Shown in pieces: positions 9,821 through 18,561 of a stretch of DNA of 64,000 nt. The DNA is from Arthrobacter sp. ZGTC131 (GTDB lineage: Bacteria > Actinomycetota > Actinomycetes > Actinomycetales > Micrococcaceae): contig NZ_PJIK01000002.1 of assembly GCF_002929275.1 (NCBI RefSeq), positions 311,958 through 375,957 on the forward strand. The letters run 5' to 3'. The position numbers and the translations under genes were made by a program. Below the pieces are notes generated by a model. It ran no database searches, had not been told where the DNA came from, and worked only from the letters and a program-made list of their open reading frames with translations. The first letter of the stretch is position 1, and every line of letters starts with the position of its first letter.

Positions 9821-10651
9821 ATGACTTTCGTGATGGGCCCGGCCCTGCTCTTCTGCCCTGCTGACCGCCCCGAGCGTTTCCAAAAGGCCGCCGAGCGCTC
9901 GGACGCGGTGATCATCGATCTCGAGGACGCCGTGGCGGCCCCGGACAAGAAGCGGGCCCGGGGCGCCATCCTGGCCCAGCTCGGCAGCTCCGGGGAGGGG
10001 CCGGAGCTCGATCCCAGCCGGACCATCATCCGGATCAACCCGGCGGGCACGGAGGACTTCGAAAAAGACCTGCACTGCCTGGCCCACACGCCCTACCGGA
10101 CCGTGATGCTCGCCAAGACCGAAAGCGCTGAGCAGCTCCGGGCGCTGGACGGCTTCCACGTGATTGCCCTGTGCGAGACGGCGGCCGGCATCGTGAACGC
10201 GCCGGCCATCGCCGCCGCCCCGAACGTCGTGGCGCTCATGTGGGGCGCCGAAGACCTGCTCGCGTCCCTCGGCGGGACGTCCAGCCGGAACGACGACGGC
10301 GGCTACCGCGCCGTGGCGCTGCACGCCCGTTCCTCGGTGCTCCTGGCTGCCGGCGCCTTCGGCAAGGAGGCGGTGGACGCCGTCTACGTCAACATCCCCG
10401 ACCTTGACGGGCTGGCCGAGGAAGCGCGGGATGCCGTGGCGTCCGGCTTCGGCTCGAAGGCCTGCATCCATCCCAGCCAGGTGGCAGCAGTCCGCGCCGC
10501 CTATGCGCCGTCGGCGGACGAGGTGGCGGCGGCCAGGGAACTCCTGGAGGCCGCCCGCGCGGCCGGGACCGGCGTGTTCCAGTTCAACGGCAAGATGATC
10601 GACGGCCCCATCCTCAAGCACGCCGAGGCGACCCTCCGCAAGGCCCGCTGA
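9821..10651 (+). CDS. CitE-family beta-hydroxyacyl-CoA lyase, probable (R)-HMG-CoA / citramalyl-CoA lyase
   Basis: 276 residues, a TIM-barrel CitE-like lyase: RPERFQKAAERSDAVIIDLEDAV near the N-terminus (metal-binding acidic residues), MWGAEDLLASLGG in the middle, and KACIHPSQVAAVRAAY at the C-terminus. Same position and length as Rv2498c, reported as a bifunctional lyase for leucine and itaconate breakdown. The classical name citrate lyase beta chain would be misleading: no citF or citD is nearby. GACAAT ends six bases before the ATG, so an internal leaderless promoter is possible. Last gene of the operon. Confidence 0.82.
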   Translation: MTFVMGPALLFCPADRPERFQKAAERSDAVIIDLEDAVAAPDKKRARGAILAQLGSSGEGPELDPSRTIIRINPAGTEDFEKDLHCLAHTPYRTVMLAKTESAEQLRALDGFHVIALCETAAGIVNAPAIAAAPNVVALMWGAEDLLASLGGTSSRNDDGGYRAVALHARSSVLLAAGAFGKEAVDAVYVNIPDLDGLAEEARDAVASGFGSKACIHPSQVAAVRAAYAPSADEVAAARELLEAARAAGTGVFQFNGKMIDGPILKHAEATLRKAR

Positions 10652-10670
10652 CCCGGCGTCGTTTCTCCAG

Positions 10671-10700
10671 CCGGCGGACCGTCTTCCTACCGGCGGACCG
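10671..10700. repeat. Direct repeat in the convergent gap after the leucine operon
   Basis: CCGGCGGACCG occurs twice, at 10671-10681 and 10690-10700, in the 58-bp gap between the lyase gene and the convergent membrane-protein gene. No clear rho-independent terminator is present. Confidence 0.5.
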
Positions 10701-10709
10701 CGGCGGTGG

Positions 10710-12170
10710 TCAGCTCCCGCGCCGGAGGGAAAGGGGCGGGATGGCCTCGTACAGCGGCGTCCGGATCCAGCGCTGGCCTGTCTCACGGAATTCGGTGCGG
10801 CTGGAGAAGCGGTACAGGTAGGTCCGGGCGCGCACCCACCGGGGGCGCTCGCCGTCGAACGGGTCCTCGCGCAGCAGGCGCAGCACCGTCCTGTCCGCCT
10901 TCAGCAGTTTCTCCAGGAACGCGTAGAACCACTCCTCGTGCACGGTGCGCAGGGGCAGGAACCACATCAGCCAGTCGAGCCGCAGGTGGTACGGGGCCCA
11001 CTGGCGGGACAGCCTCCGCACGTCCCCGGGCTTGCCCTTGAATTCGTACTCCCGCCAGTCCGCCGACTCGTCCGGATCCTCGTCCCTGGTGCCCTCCACG
11101 GCCACCTCGATCCGCTGCTTCGTGACCGTGCCGAACGCGCCGTAGGTGTTCACGAGCTGCCAGCGGTTGAAGCTGGCATTCATCAGCTGGTGGTGGGAGA
11201 ACAGGTTGCGGGCCGGCCAGTAGCTGAGCACCAGGAGCAGCACCGTGACCGCGAGCGTGAGGATGAGCCACCACAGCGGCGTCTGCCCGCTGCCGGCCGC
11301 GTGCCAGTCCAGCGGAATGGCCGGCAGGACTGCGTGGGCAACGGGGTCGCTGACTGCCGCGAAGGCCAGCACAATTGCTATCCAGTTCAGCCAGGCGAAG
11401 TTGCCGCTGGCCACGAGCCACAGCTGGGTGAAGATGATGATGCCCGCTGCGGCGCTGGCCAGCGGCTGCGGGGCGAAGAGGAAGAACGGCACCACCAGCT
11501 GGGCGAAATGATTGCCCAAGACCTCCAGCCGGTGAAAGGGCTTCGGCAGGAGATGCGCCTGCCGGCTCAGGGGACCCGGCATGGGCTGGGTCTCGTGGTG
11601 GTAGTACAGGGCCGTGAGGTCCCGCCACTCCCGGCCGCCGCGGATCTTGATCATGCCCGCGCCGAACTCCAGCCGGAACACCAGCCAGGCCACGAGGAGC
11701 AGGATGGTCCGGGGCGGATCTGTCTGGTCGGACCCCAGGAACGCCACGGTGAAGCCCGCCTCGAGGATCAGCATCTCCCAGCCGAAGCCGTAAAACGTCT
11801 GCCCCACGTTGACGATGGACATGTACAGCAGCCACAGCGCGAGGAAAGCGATCATGGGCAGCCACGGCGGGCCCGTCTGCGGCAGCCCGGCAACCAGGAG
11901 GGCGGAGATGGCCAGCCCCGTCCCGCAGACGGCGCGGAGCAGCCGGTCCGAGTAACGCCAGCGGAAGAGCGTGGGGCGCCGCAGCCTGCTGAAACCCTCC
12001 AGATAGTCCGGAACGGGAAGGAGGCCGCGCTCGCCGAGCAGCGCAGGGAACTGGTTCAGGGTTGACAGGAACGCAACGAAATAGAGCGCGGCGATGCCAC
12101 GCTGCAACACTTGCCGGGCGAATTCGTAGTCCGGCGCGTCGAACCAGGAAGCCCAGTCCACGGTTTCCAC
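10710..12170 (-). CDS. Lipase maturation factor family membrane protein
   Basis: 486 residues, resembling the LMF1/DUF1222 family. The N-terminus (FARQVLQRGIAALYFVAFLSTLNQFPALLGERGLLPV) is followed by several membrane helices. The family-typical FRLEFGAGMIKIRGGREWRDLTALYYHHETQPMP region lies in the middle, and a soluble C-terminal part starts after QRIEVAVEG. Eukaryotic LMF1 helps fold lipases in the ER; the bacterial role is unknown and I do not assign one. The start is GTG at 12170 with no clear ribosome-binding site. Confidence 0.82.
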   Translation of the reverse strand: METVDWASWFDAPDYEFARQVLQRGIAALYFVAFLSTLNQFPALLGERGLLPVPDYLEGFSRLRRPTLFRWRYSDRLLRAVCGTGLAISALLVAGLPQTGPPWLPMIAFLALWLLYMSIVNVGQTFYGFGWEMLILEAGFTVAFLGSDQTDPPRTILLLVAWLVFRLEFGAGMIKIRGGREWRDLTALYYHHETQPMPGPLSRQAHLLPKPFHRLEVLGNHFAQLVVPFFLFAPQPLASAAAGIIIFTQLWLVASGNFAWLNWIAIVLAFAAVSDPVAHAVLPAIPLDWHAAGSGQTPLWWLILTLAVTVLLLVLSYWPARNLFSHHQLMNASFNRWQLVNTYGAFGTVTKQRIEVAVEGTRDEDPDESADWREYEFKGKPGDVRRLSRQWAPYHLRLDWLMWFLPLRTVHEEWFYAFLEKLLKADRTVLRLLREDPFDGERPRWVRARTYLYRFSSRTEFRETGQRWIRTPLYEAIPPLSLRRGS

Positions 12171-12312
12171 GTTACGCCTGACGCCAAACCCGTCAAGGCA
12201 GTCCAGGGGAGCCCCCGCACACCGTTGCGCGGGGTGTGCGGCGGGACGTGCGGTGGGCGTTGGCGCGGGCCACCGGTTCTGACCCCGGCGAGGGCGAAGT
12301 CCCGTGCGGCGT

Positions 12313-12318
12313 TAGGAT
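12313..12318 (+). promoter_or_regulatory. -10 box for a leaderless transcript
   Basis: TAGGAT ends six bases before the ATG at 12325, and no Shine-Dalgarno site is present. The rest of the 154-bp gap (12171-12324) shows nothing I can identify. Confidence 0.5.
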
Positions 12319-12324
12319 CGAACC

Positions 12325-13068
12325 ATGTTTGCTCTGGTGCTCATCGTGGTTGTCGCGGGGGCGTTGGCGCAAAGACTTGCCGGGCTGGGCTTCGGCCTCC
12401 TGGTCTCGCCGGTCCTGGTGGTGCTCCTGGGGCCGTTCGACGGCGTGATGATCATCAACCTCTGCGGCGCGGCCTCATCGCTGCTGATCCTGTCGCGGGT
12501 CTGGCGGCACGTCGACTGGCGGCGCTACTTCGGCCTCGCGGCTTCCGCGCTGACCGGCGTGGTTCCCGGCGCCTGGCTGGCCAGCCATGTCCCGGAGGCC
12601 CCGCTGGAGATCTGCATCGGAGTCCTGCTGATCCTGGGACTGCTGGCTTCCCAGCGGCTGAACCGCAGCTCATGGCAGGCCTCCGGCCCGGCCCCGATGA
12701 TGACGCTGGGATTTTCCAGCGGGCTCATGAACGCGGCCGCCGGGGTCGGCGGTCCGGCCATCACCGCGTACGCCATCGTCACCCGCTGGGAGCAACGGAG
12801 CTTCGGCGCAACGCTGCAGCCCTACTTCATCACCACGGGGCTGTCCTCGCTGCTGAGCAAATACCTGTTCTCCGGCGGCCATCTTCCCGCCCTCGAAGGC
12901 TGGCAGTGGCTGGGCATCCTCGCCGCTATGATCGTCGGAATCGTCGCCGGTGACCTGCTCTCCGGCAGGGTGCAGCCGGGCTTCGTCCGGAAGATCGTCG
13001 TCGTGATCGCGTACGCCGGTGCGGTATCCACCGTGTCCAAGGGCGTGCTGGACCTCGCGCTCGGCTAA
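12325..13068 (+). CDS. TauE/SafE-family (DUF81) membrane permease
   Basis: 247 residues, strongly hydrophobic with about seven to eight membrane spans. It shows the duplicated TauE/SafE pattern: an early GLGFGLLVSPVLVVLL and a second-half SSGLMNAAAGVGGPAITAYAI. The family exports or imports small anions such as sulfonates and sulfite; the substrate cannot be told from sequence. It stands alone with its own leaderless-type promoter. A second, only distantly similar family member lies at 21549. Confidence 0.85.
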   Translation: MFALVLIVVVAGALAQRLAGLGFGLLVSPVLVVLLGPFDGVMIINLCGAASSLLILSRVWRHVDWRRYFGLAASALTGVVPGAWLASHVPEAPLEICIGVLLILGLLASQRLNRSSWQASGPAPMMTLGFSSGLMNAAAGVGGPAITAYAIVTRWEQRSFGATLQPYFITTGLSSLLSKYLFSGGHLPALEGWQWLGILAAMIVGIVAGDLLSGRVQPGFVRKIVVVIAYAGAVSTVSKGVLDLALG

Positions 13069-13120
13069 TCAGCGTCTGTCCCCCGTCCGGAGGCGGCCCG
13101 CGGTGCGGGATACTTAAGCC

Positions 13121-14350
13121 ATGCAGACTTCGGGTTCCGGCCGTCCGGCCGGCCAGCCAGTGACAGGGCAGCCGCGCAGGATCGTCCTCCTCGGATCCAC
13201 CGGTTCCATCGGCACCCAGGCGATTGACGTCGTCAACGGCGCCCCGCACCTTTTCGAGGTGGTGGCACTGAGCGCCGGCGGAGGCAACCTGGAACTCCTC
13301 GCCCGGCAGGCCGTGCACACGAAGGCCGCCGCGGTGGGCATCGCCCAGGGGGATCCCCGCCGTCTCCAGGACCTGATCGACGACGCCGCCCGGGCGGCCG
13401 GGCTGGCAGGGTACCGTCCGGAGGTCATCACCGGCCCCGATGCCTCCACCCGGATCGCCGCGGTGGAGGCGGACGTGGTGCTCAACGGCATCACCGGATC
13501 CATCGGCCTGGCACCGACGCTGGCGGCGCTGGAATCCGGTGCAACGCTGGCACTGGCCAACAAGGAATCGCTCATCGTGGGCGGCTCCCTCGTCAAAGCC
13601 GCCGCCGCGGACGGACAGATTGTGCCCGTGGATTCGGAGCATTCGGCCATTGCCCAGTGCCTGCGTTCAGGGTCCGCCGCCGAAGTGGACAGGCTCATCC
13701 TGACGGCGTCGGGCGGCCCGTTCCGCGGCCGGACCCGCGAGCAGCTGTCCACCGTCACCCCGGCGGAAGCCCTGGCACACCCCACCTGGGACATGGGCCT
13801 GATGGTCACCACGAACTCCGCCAGCCTGGTTAACAAGGGACTCGAGGTGATCGAGGCGCACCTGCTCTTCGACATCCCGCTGGACAGAATCGACGTCGTG
13901 GTCCATCCGCAGTCCGTGGTCCACTCCATGGTCCAGTTCGTGGACGGCTCCATCATCGCCCAGGCCTCCCCGCCGGACATGCGGTTGCCCATCGCCCTCG
14001 GGCTGGGCTGGCCGGACCGTGTTCCCCAGGCGGCCACGCCCTGCGACTGGACACGGGCAACCAGCTGGACCTTCGAACCGCTGGATGTCACCGCCTTCCC
14101 GGCAGTGGGCCTGGCCATGGACGCAGCGAAACAGGGAAGCACCTACCCGGCCGTGTTCAATGCCGCCAACGAGGAGGCCGTGATGGCGTTCCATGCGGGC
14201 CGGATCCGGTTCACGGACATCGTGGACATCATCGAAGCCGTACTCAGCGAACACCCGGGTTCCTCCCTGCTAACGGTCGAGTCCGTGCTGGATGCTGAAA
14301 AGTGGGCACGTGCGCGCACGCACGAACGTTTAGCAGTGAGCAGTCTCTAG
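13121..14350 (+). CDS. dxr: 1-deoxy-D-xylulose 5-phosphate reductoisomerase
   Basis: 409 residues. Second step of the MEP isoprenoid pathway, converting DXP to MEP with NADPH. The N-terminal nucleotide-binding motif is [14 protein letters not shown], then [12 protein letters not shown] and the catalytic [12 protein letters not shown], and a C-terminal NAANEEAV segment. A short Ser/Gly/Pro-rich extension precedes the NADPH motif. GATACT ends six bases before the ATG, which lacks a Shine-Dalgarno site. Another MEP-pathway gene, ispG, lies 3 kb downstream. Confidence 0.96.
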   Translation: MQTSGSGRPAGQPVTGQPRRIVLLGSTGSIGTQAIDVVNGAPHLFEVVALSAGGGNLELLARQAVHTKAAAVGIAQGDPRRLQDLIDDAARAAGLAGYRPEVITGPDASTRIAAVEADVVLNGITGSIGLAPTLAALESGATLALANKESLIVGGSLVKAAAADGQIVPVDSEHSAIAQCLRSGSAAEVDRLILTASGGPFRGRTREQLSTVTPAEALAHPTWDMGLMVTTNSASLVNKGLEVIEAHLLFDIPLDRIDVVVHPQSVVHSMVQFVDGSIIAQASPPDMRLPIALGLGWPDRVPQAATPCDWTRATSWTFEPLDVTAFPAVGLAMDAAKQGSTYPAVFNAANEEAVMAFHAGRIRFTDIVDIIEAVLSEHPGSSLLTVESVLDAEKWARARTHERLAVSSL

Positions 14351-14369
14351 GAAGCAGCAGATCGAAAGC

Positions 14370-15701
14370 ATGAGTCCCGTCATTCTCTTCATTATTGGTG
14401 TCGTCTTCGTGGCCGTCGGCATCGCGGCCTCCATCGCCTTGCACGAGGTGGGCCACCTTCTGCCCGCCAAGCTGTTCAAGGTGCGCGTCACCAAGTACAT
14501 GATCGGCTTCGGCCCCACCATCTGGTCCACGAAAAAGGGCGAGACTGAATACGGCTTCAAGGCGCTGCCGCTCGGCGGCTACGTGTCCATGATCGGCATG
14601 TACCCGCCCAACAAGGACGACGGCTCCGTGCGTCCCTCCAGCACCGGCATGTTCCAGACGCTGGCCACCGAGGCCCGCTCCATGGCCCATGAGGAAGTGG
14701 GTCCCGGGGACGAGAACCGTGTGTTCTACCGGCTCCCGGTCTGGAAAAAGGTCATTGTCATGCTCGGCGGTCCGGCGATGAACCTCCTGATCGGCCTGGT
14801 GCTGACCGCGGTGATGCTCATGGGTTTCGGCCTGGCCGAGCCCACAACCACCATCGCTGATGTTTCCAAGTGCCAGGTGAAGGCGGGGGAGACCGTCGAC
14901 CCTGACTCAGCCGACTGCAAGCTGACTCCCGCCGCCGCCGCGCAGCTCAAGCCCAACGACGTCATCACCTCCTTCGACGGCAAGGCCGTGACCAGTTGGG
15001 ATGAGCTGACAGGATGGATCCGCGCGTCAGCCGGCAGGGAAGTCAGCATCACCGTGCAGCGGAACGGATCGACCGTCACCAGCACCGTCACCCCCGTGCT
15101 TTCGGCGCGGCCGGTGGTCGGCGCGGACGGACGCCAGGCGAAGGACGACGCCGGCAACCTGATGTACCAGGACGTTGGCTTCCTGGGCATCGGTGCGCAG
15201 ACGGCGTTGGTGCCGCAGCCGGCGTCGACCGTCCTGCCCATGGCGGGGGAGAACATCAAGCAGGTGGCCGGCGTCATCCTCAACCTGCCCGCCCGAGTGG
15301 CCGGGGTGGCGAAGGCTGCCTTCAGCGAGGAGCCCCGGGACCCCAACGGTCCCATCAGCGTGGTTGGCGTGGGCCGGGTGGCCGGCGAGGTTGCCGCCAT
15401 GGAGGAGGTTCCGGCGCAGTCCAGGCTCGCAGCCCTGGTGGGCCTGCTTGCCGGACTGAACTTCGCTCTGGCGGTCTTCAACCTGGTGCCTCTGCTGCCG
15501 CTCGACGGCGGGCACATCGCCGGAGCGCTTTACGAAGGCGTCCGGCGGCGCGTTGCCAAGCTCTTCGGCAAGCCGGATCCCGGCGCCTTTGACATCGCGA
15601 GACTGCTCCCGGTGACGTACGTGGTGGCCGCCCTCCTGATGGGCATGGGCGCGCTGCTGATCTATGCGGACATCGTGAAACCGGTGAACCTCTTCGGCTA
15701 G
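14370..15701 (+). CDS. rip1: Site-2 intramembrane zinc metalloprotease (RseP/Rip1 family)
   Basis: 443 residues, M50 peptidase. The first membrane helix carries the zinc site HEVGH (25-29); the third zinc ligand is in LDGGH near residue 378. A periplasmic-side PDZ domain lies around 190-230 (LKPNDVITSFDGKAVTSWDEL). The family cuts membrane-bound anti-sigma factors and other small membrane proteins during regulated proteolysis. The order dxr-rip is conserved in actinobacteria, where ispG usually follows directly; here three extra genes intervene. Confidence 0.93.
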   Translation: MSPVILFIIGVVFVAVGIAASIALHEVGHLLPAKLFKVRVTKYMIGFGPTIWSTKKGETEYGFKALPLGGYVSMIGMYPPNKDDGSVRPSSTGMFQTLATEARSMAHEEVGPGDENRVFYRLPVWKKVIVMLGGPAMNLLIGLVLTAVMLMGFGLAEPTTTIADVSKCQVKAGETVDPDSADCKLTPAAAAQLKPNDVITSFDGKAVTSWDELTGWIRASAGREVSITVQRNGSTVTSTVTPVLSARPVVGADGRQAKDDAGNLMYQDVGFLGIGAQTALVPQPASTVLPMAGENIKQVAGVILNLPARVAGVAKAAFSEEPRDPNGPISVVGVGRVAGEVAAMEEVPAQSRLAALVGLLAGLNFALAVFNLVPLLPLDGGHIAGALYEGVRRRVAKLFGKPDPGAFDIARLLPVTYVVAALLMGMGALLIYADIVKPVNLFG

Positions 15702-15742
15702 CACCCTCTTGGCGCTGATAGTGGCCTTTCACCTTTTTTCGA

Positions 15743-15799
15743 CTGATTTTCAATAATCAGCTGAAAATGATTGAGGTTAGAAGTTGAGCCGCCTAAGGT
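15743..15799 (+). promoter_or_regulatory. Promoter with AT-rich palindromic operator upstream of the SatD-like gene
   Basis: TTGAGG at 15771-15776 and TAAGGT at 15794-15799 are 17 bp apart, and the -10 ends six bases before the ATG. Just upstream are interleaved inverted repeats: CTGATT-N6-AATCAG (15743-15760) and ATTTTCA-N9-TGAAAAT (15746-15768). The stretch is much more AT-rich than its surroundings. It looks like an operator, possibly bound by the HTH of the encoded protein itself. Confidence 0.6.
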
Positions 15800-15805
15800 T
15801 GATGC

Positions 15806-16534
15806 ATGTACGTCATGACCATCGACCAGCGGGGAAGCAGCACTGACATCGACAGGGTGCCCGAATTGCTCGATGACTTGCGGCGGTTCACCAACGTCCG
15901 GTTCGAGCGCTCGGTGGGCGACGAAGTCCAAGGCGTTGTGGACGACCCCGCCGCCGTGGTGGAGGTGGCGTTGCATGCGCTCCGCAGCGGCCTTTGGTAC
16001 GTGGGCATCGGCGTCGGGCCGGTGAACCTGCCGCAGCCGGCCAGCCCCCGCGAAGGATCCGGAACTGCCTTCGTTGCGGCACGCCGGGCCGTGGACCGGG
16101 CAAAGGCCGCCGCCAGCCACGTCCCCCTCGCCGTCGTCTCCGGAGGCGTCCAGCGCGGCCTGCCTGCACCCGCGGGCGGTGGCGCCCGGGGGAGTGATCC
16201 CGGCCGCGGTGATGACGGGGTCAGGGCCTGCGCCAACGCCGAGGCTGTGCTGCGCCTCATCGGACGGCTGGTCAGGGAGCGGACGGAAGCCCAATGGAGG
16301 GTGATCGATGCGCTCCGCGCCAAAAATGAGCGGGATCCAGGCAGGCACGGATTGCAGAAGCAGGTGGCCAGGGAACTGGGAATCAGTGACCAGTCGGTGA
16401 GCCGGGCCATCCTAAGGTCCGGATGGCAGGAAGAATGGGCGGCGAGGCCTGCGGCGGAAATGCTGCTGGCAACCGCCCATAGGCTGATTCCCGACACCGT
16501 CAGCCCCGACGCAAGCAACCGAGGAGAACGGTGA
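15806..16534 (+). CDS. SatD-like protein: palm/cyclase-like N-terminal domain with C-terminal HTH
   Basis: 242 residues. The N-terminal half has the features of SatD-type proteins: TIDQRGSS (Asp7), SVGDEVQG (Gly38-Asp39-Glu40), YVGIGVGPV (65-73) and GSGTAFVAARRAV (84-96). This spacing of acidic residues and glycines recalls palm-fold nucleotidyl cyclases and GGDEF domains; that link is my inference. The C-terminal part (about 160-215) has a helix-turn-helix (KQVARELGISDQSVSRAIL). It overlaps the downstream membrane-protein gene (GTGA), so the two form a unit. Activity unknown; a simple DNA-binding regulator is the alternative. Confidence 0.72.
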   Translation: MYVMTIDQRGSSTDIDRVPELLDDLRRFTNVRFERSVGDEVQGVVDDPAAVVEVALHALRSGLWYVGIGVGPVNLPQPASPREGSGTAFVAARRAVDRAKAAASHVPLAVVSGGVQRGLPAPAGGGARGSDPGRGDDGVRACANAEAVLRLIGRLVRERTEAQWRVIDALRAKNERDPGRHGLQKQVARELGISDQSVSRAILRSGWQEEWAARPAAEMLLATAHRLIPDTVSPDASNRGER

Positions 16535-17040
16535 ACGCACTCTGGATCGCCGCAGCACTGCTGACGGCCGGTTTCGTAGGCTGGCCCGTGACAGCGCTGG
16601 TGTTCAGGCTGGCCCGGACCATCGACGACAAAGCCGACGCCGTGGCCGGCGGGGACGCTGCGGACGATCCCTCAGCCGACGTCACCGTGGATCCCGAAAA
16701 GTTGCACCCCGAAAAGGTGGAGCCTGCAAAGGCGGGTCATGGAAACACCGTGAACGGCGATATTACTGTCGGCGGTGAGACGACCGCGGCGGTGCCCACG
16801 GTGCGGATCCTCCGGGGCGGGGCGATCATCGGAGTGCTGGAGCGCCTGGCTGTATGTCTCGCCATTCTTACCGGGCAGCCGGTCGCCATTGCCTACGTGG
16901 TGGCAATCAAGGGCCTTGGCCGCTTCGCCGAGCTGAAGGAAACCCCGGTGGCGGCCGAGCGCTTCATCATCGGGACCCTGGCCTCCATGCTGTGGGCGGC
17001 CGGAGTCGCGGCTTTCACGAAGGTCGTGCTCCTTGGGTAG
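16531..17040 (+). CDS. Membrane protein partner of the SatD-like protein (DUF3307-associated C-terminal type)
   Basis: 169 residues. One membrane helix at about 4-26, a hydrophilic Lys/Glu/His-containing middle (about 32-95), then two hydrophobic segments (GVLERLAVCLAILTGQPVAIAYVVAIK and FIIGTLASMLWAAGVAAF). The C-terminal pattern (LERL...GQ...AIKGLGRFAELKE...AERFIIGTL) resembles the C-terminal part of DUF3307-type proteins that I recall next to satD genes; the N-terminal DUF3307 bundle is absent. The GTG start overlaps the upstream stop. Function unknown. Confidence 0.65.
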   Translation: MNALWIAAALLTAGFVGWPVTALVFRLARTIDDKADAVAGGDAADDPSADVTVDPEKLHPEKVEPAKAGHGNTVNGDITVGGETTAAVPTVRILRGGAIIGVLERLAVCLAILTGQPVAIAYVVAIKGLGRFAELKETPVAAERFIIGTLASMLWAAGVAAFTKVVLLG

Positions 17041-17065
17041 GCCGGCTGCGGGATAGGGTATCTGT

Positions 17066-17359
17066 ATGACTGTTTTTGCTGTTGAGTACGTATACGATGC
17101 CGAGTCCTCCGAAGCCCGCGACGCCAGCCGCCCGGCGCACCGGGAATGGACCGCAGGGCTGGCGGCGGACGGGACCATCCTGGCGAGCGGCCCTTACGGT
17201 GACGGCGCCGGCGCACTGCTCATCTTCAAGGCGGCCGACGAGAACGCGCTGAACGAGATCCTTCGGCAGGATCCGTTCGCGGCAGCCGGCGTCATTTCCG
17301 GCACACGCACCACTGTATGGGCGCCGCTGACCGGCCTCCTGGCCGAGCACGCAGCCTAG
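17066..17359 (+). CDS. YciI-family protein
   Basis: 97 residues, a small alpha/beta-barrel (dimeric ferredoxin-like) protein of the YciI family: [23 protein letters not shown] near the N-terminus, with the conserved HREW region holding the proposed active-site His, then [17 protein letters not shown]. The biochemical role of YciI proteins is mostly unsettled. TAGGGT ends six bases before the ATG and no ribosome-binding site is present, so it probably has its own leaderless transcript although it follows the SatD-like pair. Confidence 0.82.
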   Translation: MTVFAVEYVYDAESSEARDASRPAHREWTAGLAADGTILASGPYGDGAGALLIFKAADENALNEILRQDPFAAAGVISGTRTTVWAPLTGLLAEHAA

Positions 17360-17394
17360 CCGCCCCCTACCGACCTTCAATACAAGGAGTCCAT

Positions 17395-18561
17395 GTGACC
17401 TCGGTCAGCCTGGGAATGCCATCCGCACCGCCGCCCGTCCTTGCCCCCCGCCGCAAGACGCGCCAGATCAAAGTCGGCTCTGTGGGCGTCGGTTCCGATT
17501 CGCCCATCAGCGTGCAGTCGATGACCACCACCCCCACCACGGACATCAACGCCACCCTGCAGCAGATCGCGGAACTGACGGCGTCCGGCTGTGACATTGT
17601 CCGCGTGGCATGCCCCTCGGCAGATGACGCCGAGGCGCTTCCCATCATCGCCCGCAAATCGCAGATCCCGGTCATCGCGGACATCCACTTCCAGCCCAAG
17701 TACGTCTTCGCGGCGATCGAGGCCGGCTGCGCCGCAGTGCGCGTCAACCCCGGCAACATCCGCAAGTTCGATGACCAGGTCAAGGAAATCGCCCGGGCGG
17801 CCAAGGACCACGGCACCTCCATCCGCATCGGCGTCAATGCCGGCTCGCTGGAGCCGGGCATCATGAAGAAGTACGGCAAGGCGACGCCGGAAGCCCTGGT
17901 TGAATCGGCCGTGTGGGAAGCCTCCTTGTTCGAGGAGCACGGCTTCCACGACTTCAAGATCTCCGTTAAGCACAATGACCCCGTCATCATGGTGGCGGCC
18001 TACGAGATGCTTGCCGAGAAGGGTGACTGGCCGCTGCACCTCGGCGTGACCGAGGCCGGGCCCGCTTTCCAGGGCACCATCAAGTCCGCAACGGCTTTCG
18101 GCGCGCTGCTTTCACGCGGCATCGGCGATACCATCCGCGTCTCCCTCTCCGCGCCGCCGGTCGAGGAGATCAAGGTGGGCAACCAGATCCTCCAGTCGCT
18201 GAACCTGCGTCCGCGCAAACTCGAAATCGTCTCCTGCCCGTCGTGCGGGCGCGCGCAGGTGGATGTCTACACGCTGGCCGAGCAGGTGACCGCCGGACTC
18301 GAGGGGATGGAGATCCCGTTGCGCGTCGCCGTCATGGGTTGCGTCGTCAACGGCCCGGGCGAAGCGCGGGAAGCGGACCTGGGTGTTGCCTCCGGCAACG
18401 GCAAGGGCCAGATCTTTGTGAAGGGCGAGGTCATCAAGACTGTTCCCGAGAGCCAGATTGTTGAGACACTGATCGAAGAGGCCATGCGTATCGCGGAAGA
18501 GATGGGGGAGGCCGATGGCGAAGATGCTGTCAAGGGTAGCCCCGTGGTTAGCGTCTCATAA
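17395..18561 (+). CDS. ispG: 4-hydroxy-3-methylbut-2-enyl-diphosphate synthase (GcpE)
   Basis: 388 residues. Converts MEcPP to HMBPP in the MEP pathway using a [4Fe-4S] cluster. A TIM barrel ([36 protein letters not shown]) is followed by the cluster domain with SCPSCGR and [15 protein letters not shown]. The GTG at 17395 has AAGGAG six bases upstream and gives the family N-terminus, so I prefer it to the earlier open codons. The next gene overlaps its end by 47 bp. Confidence 0.95.
   Translation: MTSVSLGMPSAPPPVLAPRRKTRQIKVGSVGVGSDSPISVQSMTTTPTTDINATLQQIAELTASGCDIVRVACPSADDAEALPIIARKSQIPVIADIHFQPKYVFAAIEAGCAAVRVNPGNIRKFDDQVKEIARAAKDHGTSIRIGVNAGSLEPGIMKKYGKATPEALVESAVWEASLFEEHGFHDFKISVKHNDPVIMVAAYEMLAEKGDWPLHLGVTEAGPAFQGTIKSATAFGALLSRGIGDTIRVSLSAPPVEEIKVGNQILQSLNLRPRKLEIVSCPSCGRAQVDVYTLAEQVTAGLEGMEIPLRVAVMGCVVNGPGEAREADLGVASGNGKGQIFVKGEVIKTVPESQIVETLIEEAMRIAEEMGEADGEDAVKGSPVVSVS

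Noticed and set aside
8771-10786. Antisense open frame of about 670 codons over scoB-MaoC-lyase
   Set aside because: Overlaps three coupled genes whose products match known families; the antisense protein has no recognisable domain.
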